Program-made: the position numbers and the translations under genes
Assembly (NCBI GenBank): GCA_934646175.1
Contig: CAKUEI010000054.1
Coordinates: 1 to 11,846 of the forward strand
Length of the DNA: 11,846 nucleotides
Source of the DNA: an uncultured Oscillospiraceae bacterium
Lineage (GTDB): Bacteria > Bacillota > Clostridia > Oscillospirales > Oscillospiraceae
Direction of reading: 5' to 3'
The notes under the pieces: generated by a model
Database searches by the model: none
What the model saw: only the letters and a program-made list of their open reading frames with translations
Told to the model about the DNA's origin: nothing
In this document: piece after piece, positions 6,834 to 11,846 of the stretch
Position numbering within the stretch: position 1 is the first letter of the stretch
Layout of the letters: every line of letters starts with the position of its first letter

Positions 6834-6840
6834 AGGAGGT
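6834..6840 (+). promoter_or_regulatory. Consensus ribosome binding site of the creatininase-family gene
   Basis: AGGAGGT is located seven bases before ATG 6848. It is one of the strongest sites in the window, suggesting high translation of the hydrolase compared with the permease genes. Confidence 0.9.
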
Positions 6841-6847
6841 AATCATC

Positions 6848-7630
6848 ATGCGTCTTTCCAATCTGACCTGGCCCCATGCAGAAGAATACTTCAAGACCCA
6901 CGACACCGTTCTGATCGGCGTCGGCTCCATCGAGTGCCACGGCCGTCATATGCCTCTGGGCACTGACACCCTGATCCCCGATTTCCTGTTGGAGAAAATC
7001 GAGCAGAAGAGCGATGTGCTCATCTGCCCCACCATTCCCTATGGCGCCACCGAAAGCCTGTGCGACTATCCCGGCACCATCAACCTGGGCACCGAGCTAC
7101 TCTATCAGGTCCTTTCCAAGGTGTGCGACAGTCTGTTCCAGCACGGTGCCCGCCGCTTCGTCATCCTGAACGGCCACGGCGGCAATATCAAGGCCATTGA
7201 CCGGGTGGGCTATAACATCCAGCGCAAGGGCGGCATTCTGGCCGAGCTGAACTGGTGGCTGATGGCTTGGGATATGGATCCCAAGTGGAAGGGCGGCCAC
7301 GGCGGCGGCGAAGAGACCGCTGCCATCCTGGGCATCGACCCCTCTCTGGTGGACCAGAGCGAAGTGGCCGGCCCCATGGTGCTGCATGACGTGTCCGACA
7401 CCCTGAAGGCCACCGGCTTCACCTCCGTGGAGTATAAGGGCGTGTCCGTCAACATCCCCCGTCTGACGCCTTCTGTCACTCACAACGGCTGGATCGGCCC
7501 GGACCATCCGGAGACCGCTACCGTGGAATGGGGCCAGAAGATGCTGCAGACCACCGCGGACTACATTGCCGACTTCATGGAAGAGTTCAAGAAGGTCGAC
7601 ATCGCCAAAGCCTGCGGCACAGAATTTTAA
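6848..7630 (+). CDS. Creatininase-family amidohydrolase
   Basis: Predicted cytoplasmic metal-dependent hydrolase of the creatininase/MftE-like family, which opens cyclic amides or cleaves related C-N bonds. Members include creatinine amidohydrolase, formylamide hydrolases of flavin biosynthesis and the mycofactocin peptidase. The 260-aa length is normal. Family motifs are in order: GSIECHGRHMPLGTDT (26-41), with E29, H31 and D40 as expected metal ligands; YPGTINLG (74-81); NGHGGN (108-113), with H110; and HGGGEETA (151-158), with an acidic pair E155/E156 in the position of the last ligand. Two features differ from the common family text: Cys30 where Gln is usual in GSxEQHG, and HGGGEET rather than HAGExET. 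There is no signal peptide. A strong AGGAGGT precedes the ATG. It sits between the peptide importer and an M42 aminopeptidase, so an imported peptide-like amide is a plausible substrate. The true substrate is unknown; creatinine itself is only one possibility. Confidence 0.9.
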   Translation: MRLSNLTWPHAEEYFKTHDTVLIGVGSIECHGRHMPLGTDTLIPDFLLEKIEQKSDVLICPTIPYGATESLCDYPGTINLGTELLYQVLSKVCDSLFQHGARRFVILNGHGGNIKAIDRVGYNIQRKGGILAELNWWLMAWDMDPKWKGGHGGGEETAAILGIDPSLVDQSEVAGPMVLHDVSDTLKATGFTSVEYKGVSVNIPRLTPSVTHNGWIGPDHPETATVEWGQKMLQTTADYIADFMEEFKKVDIAKACGTEF

Positions 7631-7659
7631 GTTTAGGTTAGAATCGGGGAAAGAGAAAT

Positions 7660-8736
7660 ATGGATAAGCAACATTCGCTGGAACTGTGCGCCGATCTGTC
7701 CAACGCCAAGGGCGCGCCCGGCTTTGAAGACCAGGTACTCACTGTTTTGCGGAAATACGGAGAGGGGCTCGGCGATTTCAAAGAGGATTCCCTGCGGAAC
7801 CTCTACCTCTCCCGCAAAGAGAACAAGGGTGGCCGGCCCATGGTGCAGCTGGATGCCCACACCGACGAAGTCGCCTTTATGGTGCAGGCCATCAAGCCCA
7901 ACGGCACCCTGCGTTTCACCACTCTGGGCGGCTGGGTGTCCTCCAACATTCCGGCCCACCGGGTTTGGGTGCAGAATGCCGAGGGCGAGTACATCCCCGG
8001 CGTGATCGCCAGCAAGCCTCCTCATTTCATGAGCGCTTCCGAGCGGAACGCCGCCCCCACGGTGGAGGATATGAGCATCGACATCGGCGCTTCCTCCCGG
8101 GAAGAGGTCATCAACGACTTTCACATCCGCATGGCCGCTCCGGTGGTACCCGACGTCACCTTTACCTATGACGAGAAGCACGACTTGATGATCGGCAAGG
8201 GTTTTGACTGCCGCATGGGCTGCGCCGCTATCGTTCACGCCCTGGACAACGTGAAGGGCAAGGACCTGAATGTGGACGTCACCGCCGCCTGGGCTGTTCA
8301 GGAAGAGATGGGCACCCGCGGCGCCACGGTGACCAGCCGCACCGTGAAGCCCGATCTGGCCATCGTGTTCGAGGGCTGCCCCGCGGACGACACGGTGGTA
8401 GAGCCTTACATGATCCAGACCGCCATTCACAAGGGCCCCATGCTGCGCCACATTGACGCCCGCATGATCACCAACCCCCGCTATCAGCGCTTCGCACTGG
8501 ATCTGGCGGCGGAGCTGGGCATCCCCGTGCAGGAGAGTGTGCGCACCGGCGGTTCCACCAACGGTGCCCCCATCCACCTGTCCAACATGGGCGTACCCAC
8601 CATCGTGATCGGCATTCCCGTGCGCTATATCCACACCCATTATGGCATCGCCGCTCATGAGGACGTGGTAAACGCCGGTAAGCTGGCCGCCGCCATTCTG
8701 GAGCGGGCAAACGCCGACCTGATTGGTTCTTTCTAA
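7660..8736 (+). CDS. M42-family metallopeptidase (glutamyl aminopeptidase/FrvX-like)
   Basis: Cytoplasmic dinuclear metal aminopeptidase; M42 enzymes assemble into tetrahedral dodecamers that trim short peptides from the N-terminus. The 358-aa product matches the family length. Visible sites are GAPGFED (18-24), a typical N-terminal motif; the metal motif AHTDEVAFMV (66-75) with H67 and D69; GFDCRMG (181-187) with bridging D183; AVQEEMGTRGA (212-222) with catalytic E215 and metal-binding E216; E238 at the position usually taken by Asp; the GGSTNGAPI segment (298-306); and H325 in the final HTHYG segment. The start ATG at 7660 has a weaker GGGGAAAGAG site upstream, and a 29-base gap separates it from the creatininase-family gene. 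As the last gene before the operon's terminator it probably completes breakdown of the imported peptide. Altered residues around D183 and E238 suggest a subfamily of its own, so fine specificity is uncertain. Confidence 0.92.
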   Translation: MDKQHSLELCADLSNAKGAPGFEDQVLTVLRKYGEGLGDFKEDSLRNLYLSRKENKGGRPMVQLDAHTDEVAFMVQAIKPNGTLRFTTLGGWVSSNIPAHRVWVQNAEGEYIPGVIASKPPHFMSASERNAAPTVEDMSIDIGASSREEVINDFHIRMAAPVVPDVTFTYDEKHDLMIGKGFDCRMGCAAIVHALDNVKGKDLNVDVTAAWAVQEEMGTRGATVTSRTVKPDLAIVFEGCPADDTVVEPYMIQTAIHKGPMLRHIDARMITNPRYQRFALDLAAELGIPVQESVRTGGSTNGAPIHLSNMGVPTIVIGIPVRYIHTHYGIAAHEDVVNAGKLAAAILERANADLIGSF

Positions 8737-8759
8737 TCACCAGTCCCTGAAAAGACGTA

Positions 8760-8794
8760 AAAAAGTCCCGCAGGCTGTGCCTGCGGGACTTTTT
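8760..8794. terminator. Bidirectional intrinsic terminator between convergent operons
   Basis: A 16-bp perfect stem (8760-8775 with 8779-8794) with a TGT loop has an A-run on the left arm (8759-8764) and a T-run on the right (8790-8794). It therefore works for both strands: it ends the plus-strand transport/hydrolase operon 23 bases after its last stop, and the minus-strand membrane-protein operon 9 bases after its last stop. Confidence 0.95.
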
Positions 8795-8803
8795 ATTCTC
8801 CAA

Positions 8804-9484
8804 TCAAAGAGCGTCCTCTTCCCCCGCGCCGCTTTCCGGTACAAGGGGCGGCACCGTCTCCGGAAGGCCGGAGAGCAGGCACTTCCGGCTCTGGTAGAAA
8901 AAGCGGAGCCGGGTGACGATCTGGATGATACCCACAATGGCGGCAGCAAGCAAAATAAATCCCGCGGCGATCAGGGCACCGCCGACATACACACCGGTTC
9001 CATTCAAAGTCGTCAGCGTAATATAGCTGCACAGAACCGTCAAAAACGTCAGAACGATGCAGACCACGGACTGAATGGCGGCGCTGCGGCCCAGCTTGGC
9101 GGTCTCGGGGTACTGCTCGCGCCGCAGATAATCCGCCGCACCGATGAGCAAACAGAGCTGCGATGCGACGCTGAGCACGCTTTCTGCCGCCAGAAGGATC
9201 CAAAGGAGGATCGTATAGTCAGTCATAGCCAGTCCTGTCGCCAGCACGACGAACACAGCAGCCAACGCCAGCCCCGCAACGCTGACCACCAGCGAGATCA
9301 GCAGCTTTTTGCTGCGGACGGCGCGATAAAGCAGAATGGCGCCGATCAGCATGCCCGCGTCCACCACATAGTTCAACCAGTTCCACTTCAAAAACGTGGT
9401 CAACAAACTGGCGGGCAGAGCGATAATGCCAAAGATGAAAAGGACCAGGAACGCAGAGGCGGCTTTCTTTTTCTGTTCGGTCAT
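8804..9484 (-). CDS. Hypothetical multi-pass membrane protein (paralogue A of the cassette)
   Basis: I do not recognise this family. The 226-aa product has a short basic N-terminus (MTEQKKK), about six predicted membrane helices (roughly 10-30, 36-54, 60-83, 90-116, 134-158 and 165-190), then a cytoplasmic tail with RLRFFYQSRKCLL and an acidic, proline-containing end. It is a paralogue of the protein encoded at 9931-10575. Residues 50-62, with LLYR and SKKLL, align in register with the other's residues 50-62 (LLWR, SRKLL). GAADYL (115-120) matches GTAEYM, and the RFFYQ tail segment matches TFFRT. It is the last gene of a three-gene minus-strand operon; start ATG 9484 has AAAGGAG upstream and follows the middle gene after 27 bases. 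No catalytic motif is visible. Confidence 0.78.
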   Translation of the reverse strand: MTEQKKKAASAFLVLFIFGIIALPASLLTTFLKWNWLNYVVDAGMLIGAILLYRAVRSKKLLISLVVSVAGLALAAVFVVLATGLAMTDYTILLWILLAAESVLSVASQLCLLIGAADYLRREQYPETAKLGRSAAIQSVVCIVLTFLTVLCSYITLTTLNGTGVYVGGALIAAGFILLAAAIVGIIQIVTRLRFFYQSRKCLLSGLPETVPPLVPESGAGEEDAL

Positions 9485-9511
9485 GTCGGAGGCTCCTTTC
9501 TGATTTTTATC

Positions 9512-9907
9512 TTACTGAAAACGGTTTAAGAGGAAGTTGACGCCTTGTACACACAAGCCCAAGTGCAGAGTAAGACTCAGCATGGCAAACGGTTCTAAAT
9601 ACCTGGGACATGGAAAAATGCCAAAATAGCGCAACTGTATGGCCGTAAAGATAATCAGCGCAGCCAGACTCATGGGCTGAAAAATGATCATCATCTTCCC
9701 ATAGGATGTCAGCGGCCGAAAAGCCCACTTGACTGCCAGCACTACCAGAACGGCGCTGGCGATGCAGAACACTACGGCCGCATGCATACATCGCTCTTTC
9801 CCCAGCAGGAAGGGAATCACATCATGAGGCGCCAGATAAAACATCGCGGCAAACACGGCGATGATGCCGTCGGCCACCATAAGGATCGCGGCCCGTGACT
9901 TTTTCAT
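9512..9907 (-). CDS. Hypothetical small membrane protein (middle gene of the cassette)
   Basis: Unrecognised 131-aa protein with four predicted membrane helices (about 7-25, 42-62, 71-93 and 103-126) joined by very short loops, and a basic MKKSR start. It carries cysteines at 40, 48, 100 and 119 and the loop FGIFPCPRY (95-103). It is not similar to the paralogous proteins on either side. The start at 9907 is supported by a GGGGAGGG ribosome binding site. Gaps of 23 bases before and 27 bases after it indicate co-transcription. Its base composition looks more AT-rich than that of its neighbours by eye, which could mean a separate origin. No function can be assigned. Confidence 0.72.
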   Translation of the reverse strand: MKKSRAAILMVADGIIAVFAAMFYLAPHDVIPFLLGKERCMHAAVVFCIASAVLVVLAVKWAFRPLTSYGKMMIIFQPMSLAALIIFTAIQLRYFGIFPCPRYLEPFAMLSLTLHLGLCVQGVNFLLNRFQ

Positions 9908-9930
9908 GTCCCTCCCCTTTCTAAGTCAAT

Positions 9931-10575
9931 TCACTGCGAAATGGTCCAATCTATCCTGATGCCGTGTCCGGTGAGCTTCTGGTAGCAGGTGCGGAAGAAG
10001 GTCGCCCGGATACAGGCAAGCAGCAGCCCCATGGCCAGCAGAATCGCGCTGGCGGTGCCTCCTGCGGCCAGGGCCAGCAGCGTTCCGATGGAGCCGCCAC
10101 TTCCGGCAAAGGCAGCGAGGTCAAAATCCAGACTGGTGAGAATGACACCGCCCACGGCGACGATGACGGTGAGCACGGCGGCAAGCCGCCCGTCATTTTC
10201 CCCGTCCGGGACGCCGCTCTCTTTCATATACTCCGCCGTTCCGAGGAACAGGAAGACGGTGTAGAGCATGACGGGCAGGGACTGCGCGCCGGAGAGCAGC
10301 AAATTCCGCCATCCCCTCTGCTCCGGAAGGTCAAGGGCCAGAAACACGATGTCCACCGCAAGGGCAATCACCGCGAACACGACGGAGAGCAGCAGCTTCC
10401 GGCTGCCTACGCCGCGCCAGAGGAGAAAGGTGCTGGCCAGCACGGCGATCGTGACCGCAAGTTCCACCCAACGGCTGGTAAGGGCGGCCAGAAGGCCGAT
10501 AGGAACTGCTGCGATCGCGGAAAGGTATAAAAGGCGTATTCCGGCGGTCGCAGTCTTCGGGGGAGCACTTTTCAT
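9931..10575 (-). CDS. Hypothetical multi-pass membrane protein (paralogue C of the cassette)
   Basis: First gene of the minus-strand membrane-protein operon. The 214-aa product has about six predicted membrane helices (13-31, 36-54, 61-82, 92-113, 130-150 and 165-190), with a charged loop ESGVPDGENDGR (119-130) in the middle. It is paralogous to the protein at 8804-9484: same helix spacing, LLWRGVGSRKLL (51-62) in register, LGTAEYM (111-117), and FFRTCYQKL in the tail. The frame is open up to 10674, but ATG 10575 is chosen because GAGGAAAAG lies about six bases upstream and because the extra 33 residues are hydrophilic and unlike the paralogue. I found no convincing -35/-10 pair; a TATATG at 10653-10658 (minus strand) is a weak -10 candidate. 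Function unknown; small size, pairing and lack of enzyme motifs suggest a membrane complex. Confidence 0.78.
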   Translation of the reverse strand: MKSAPPKTATAGIRLLYLSAIAAVPIGLLAALTSRWVELAVTIAVLASTFLLWRGVGSRKLLLSVVFAVIALAVDIVFLALDLPEQRGWRNLLLSGAQSLPVMLYTVFLFLGTAEYMKESGVPDGENDGRLAAVLTVIVAVGGVILTSLDFDLAAFAGSGGSIGTLLALAAGGTASAILLAMGLLLACIRATFFRTCYQKLTGHGIRIDWTISQ

Positions 10576-10689
10576 ATGGTTCTTTTCCTCATTCCTTTTT
10601 TCATTTTGCACAAATGCTGCAGAAATTCCCTGCATCTGTAGTTCAACATTACCATATATGGAAGCGTTCAACAAGAGCTTTTCAAAATC

Positions 10690-10709
10690 TTCATAAATTC
10701 TTCATAAAT
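10690..10709. repeat. 11-bp-period direct repeat upstream of the membrane-protein operon
   Basis: TTCATAAAT occurs exactly at 10690-10698 and 10701-10709, a spacing of 11 bp or about one helical turn. A weaker third copy (TTCAAAATC) lies at 10681-10689. Two direct repeats one turn apart in an AT-rich tract are typical of OmpR/PhoB-type response-regulator boxes. They lie 115-135 bp before the start codon of the minus-strand operon, between it and the typA terminator. Function is inferred. Confidence 0.45.
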
Positions 10710-10717
10710 GGGAAAAC

Positions 10718-10754
10718 AAAAACGCCTGCCGGTGAAATTCCGGCAGGCGTTTTT
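10718..10754 (-). terminator. Intrinsic terminator of typA
   Basis: A 15-bp perfect stem (10718-10732 with 10740-10754) has a seven-base loop. On the minus strand the stem runs into TTTTTGTTTT, giving a good U-tract 15 bases after the typA stop codon. The plus strand also shows a T-run (10750-10755), so the element could work both ways, although no plus-strand gene reaches it. Confidence 0.92.
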
Positions 10755-10768
10755 TCATGGCGTTAAAA

Positions 10769-11846
10769 TCAGGACTTTTTGCCCTTCAGGGCCTTCATGC
10801 GGTCGGCGTGGTCCAGGATGCGCTTGCGCAGGCGGAGGGACTTGGGGGTGACCTCCAGCAGCTCGTCGTCGGCCAGGAACTCCAGGCACTGCTCCAGGGA
10901 CATGTTGCGGGGCGGGACAAGGCGGAGGGCATCGTCGCTGCCGGAGGCACGGGTGTTGGTGAGCTGCTTCTTCTTGCAGACGTTGACGGTCATATCGTCG
11001 GACTTGGGGGAGACGCCGATGATCATGCCCGCGTAGACGGGGACGCCGGCGCCGATGAAGAGGACGCCGCGCTCCTGCGCGTTATAAAGGCCGTAGGTGA
11101 TGGACTCGCCGGTCTCATGAGAGATGAGGGAGCCGGTGCTGCGGCGCTGGATGTCACCCTTCATGGGCTGATAGCACTCGAAGACGGAGGCCATGATGCC
11201 CTCGCCCTTGGTGTCGGTCAGGAATTCATTACGGTAGCCGAACAGTCCGCGGGAGGGGACCAGGAATTCGGCCTTCATGCGGTCGCCCACGGGGGTCATC
11301 TCGATGAGGTCGCCCTTGCGCTTGCCGATCTTTTCAATGACGGCGCCGATGGCGTCGGACGGAACGTCCACCACCAGGCGCTCCATGGGCTCGCACTTCT
11401 TTCCGTCGATCTCCTGATACAGGACGCGGGGAGGCGAGACCTGGAACTCGTATCCTTCGCGGCGCATGGTCTCGATGAGGATGGACAGGTGCATCTCGCC
11501 GCGGCCGGCCACGTTGAAGGAGTCGGTGCTGTCGGTGTCGCTGACCCGGAGGGAAACGTCCTTCAAAGTCTCGCGCATGAGGCGCTCGCGGATCTGGCGG
11601 GAGGTGACGAACTTGCCCTCCTTCCCGGCGAAGGGAGAATCATTCACGGAGAAGGTCATCTCCATGGTGGGGGCGGAGATCTTCACGAACTCGATGGGCT
11701 CCACCGCCTCGGGGGCGCAGATGGTGTCGCCGATGGTGATGTCGCCGATGCCGCTCATGGCGATGATCTCGCCGGCGGAGACCTCCTGCACGGGGACCTT
11801 GTTCAGGCCGTCATACTCATAAATGGCCGTGGCCTTTGCCTTTTTG
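10769..11846 (-). CDS. typA: Translational GTPase TypA/BipA, C-terminal part (5' end outside window)
   Basis: Ribosome-associated GTPase of the EF-G/LepA superfamily, involved in ribosome assembly and in stress and low-temperature adaptation. The window holds about 358 residues of a protein usually about 610 aa long; the GTP-binding domain lies beyond the right edge. What is seen starts in the second beta-barrel (YEYDGLNKVPVQEVSAGEII), continues through the EF-G III-like domain (FNVAGRGEMHLSILIETMRR, with REGYEFQVSPPRVLY after it), and then the domain V-like segment (MTPVGDRMKAEFLVPSRGLF, GYRNEFLTDTKGEG). The TypA-specific C-terminal domain follows, with ERGVLFIGAGVPVYAGMIIG, CKKKQLTNTRASGSDDA and the EVTPKSLRLRKRIL ending. 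Sequence is close to family consensus throughout. It ends 15 bases before its terminator and is probably monocistronic at this end. A core gene, unrelated in function to the transport operon. Confidence 0.96.
   Translation of the reverse strand, partial: KKAKATAIYEYDGLNKVPVQEVSAGEIIAMSGIGDITIGDTICAPEAVEPIEFVKISAPTMEMTFSVNDSPFAGKEGKFVTSRQIRERLMRETLKDVSLRVSDTDSTDSFNVAGRGEMHLSILIETMRREGYEFQVSPPRVLYQEIDGKKCEPMERLVVDVPSDAIGAVIEKIGKRKGDLIEMTPVGDRMKAEFLVPSRGLFGYRNEFLTDTKGEGIMASVFECYQPMKGDIQRRSTGSLISHETGESITYGLYNAQERGVLFIGAGVPVYAGMIIGVSPKSDDMTVNVCKKKQLTNTRASGSDDALRLVPPRNMSLEQCLEFLADDELLEVTPKSLRLRKRILDHADRMKALKGKKS

Noticed and set aside
8723..9529. 268-codon plus-strand open frame in the membrane-protein region
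   Set aside because: Highly polar Gln/Arg/Asp text without hydrophobic core that passes through the bidirectional terminator; the minus strand carries a clear membrane protein with a ribosome binding site instead.
9964..10530. 188-codon plus-strand open frame opposite paralogue C
   Set aside because: Low-complexity Gly/His/Asp/Gln text; the minus-strand protein has membrane helices and a paralogue, so it is the real gene.
10576..10674. 33-residue N-terminal extension of membrane paralogue C
   Set aside because: Hydrophilic, not matched in the paralogue, and ATG 10575 has a GAGGAAAAG site at suitable distance.
1..11846. CRISPR arrays, tRNA/rRNA genes, insertion sequences, toxin-antitoxin or defence genes
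   Set aside because: I looked for repeat arrays, CCA-type tRNA ends, transposase motifs and defence-type domains on both strands and found none that can be supported.

Overview
The window looks like a stretch of a moderately GC-rich (roughly 58-60% by eye) Bacillota genome. The Oscillospiraceae/Clostridia type is my best guess. The basis is strong AGGAGG-type ribosome binding sites, a TTG start, a 17-bp-spaced TTGCAA/TATAAT promoter, compact hairpin-plus-T-run terminators, a lipoprotein-type solute-binding protein, and an RpiR regulator beside a peptide ABC transporter. This placement is inference; there is no rRNA or other marker gene to confirm it.

Left part (1-978): an RpiR/MurR-family regulator with an N-terminal helix-turn-helix and a C-terminal SIS domain. 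It ends in a strong intrinsic terminator. No canonical start codon exists in its frame at the place where homology begins.

Centre (1011-8795): one apparent plus-strand operon with seven genes. It starts at a near-consensus promoter (1011-1039) and ends at a bidirectional terminator (8760-8794). In order it encodes a lipoprotein peptide-binding protein (SBP_bac_5), two Dpp/Opp-type permeases, two Dpp/Opp-type ATPases, a creatininase-family metal hydrolase and an M42-family metallo-aminopeptidase. The simplest reading is import of a peptide or peptide-like amide followed by two cytoplasmic metal-dependent hydrolysis steps, with the upstream RpiR protein as the likely regulator. A 193-base gap after the binding-protein gene holds two long perfect hairpins without a T-run. 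This suggests that the binding protein is made in excess over the permeases.

Right part (minus strand): 10575-8804 is a three-gene operon of small integral membrane proteins that I do not recognise. The first and third products are clearly paralogous to each other, and the middle one is unrelated. An 11-bp direct repeat lies upstream. At the right edge is the 3' part of typA/bipA, a ribosome-associated translational GTPase, whose 5' end lies outside the window; it ends at its own terminator (10718-10754).

No stretch over 300 bases lacks a gene. I see no tRNA, rRNA, CRISPR array, insertion sequence or phage signature. The two parts most worth following up are the creatininase plus M42 pair in a peptide-uptake operon and the unrecognised paralogous membrane-protein cassette.
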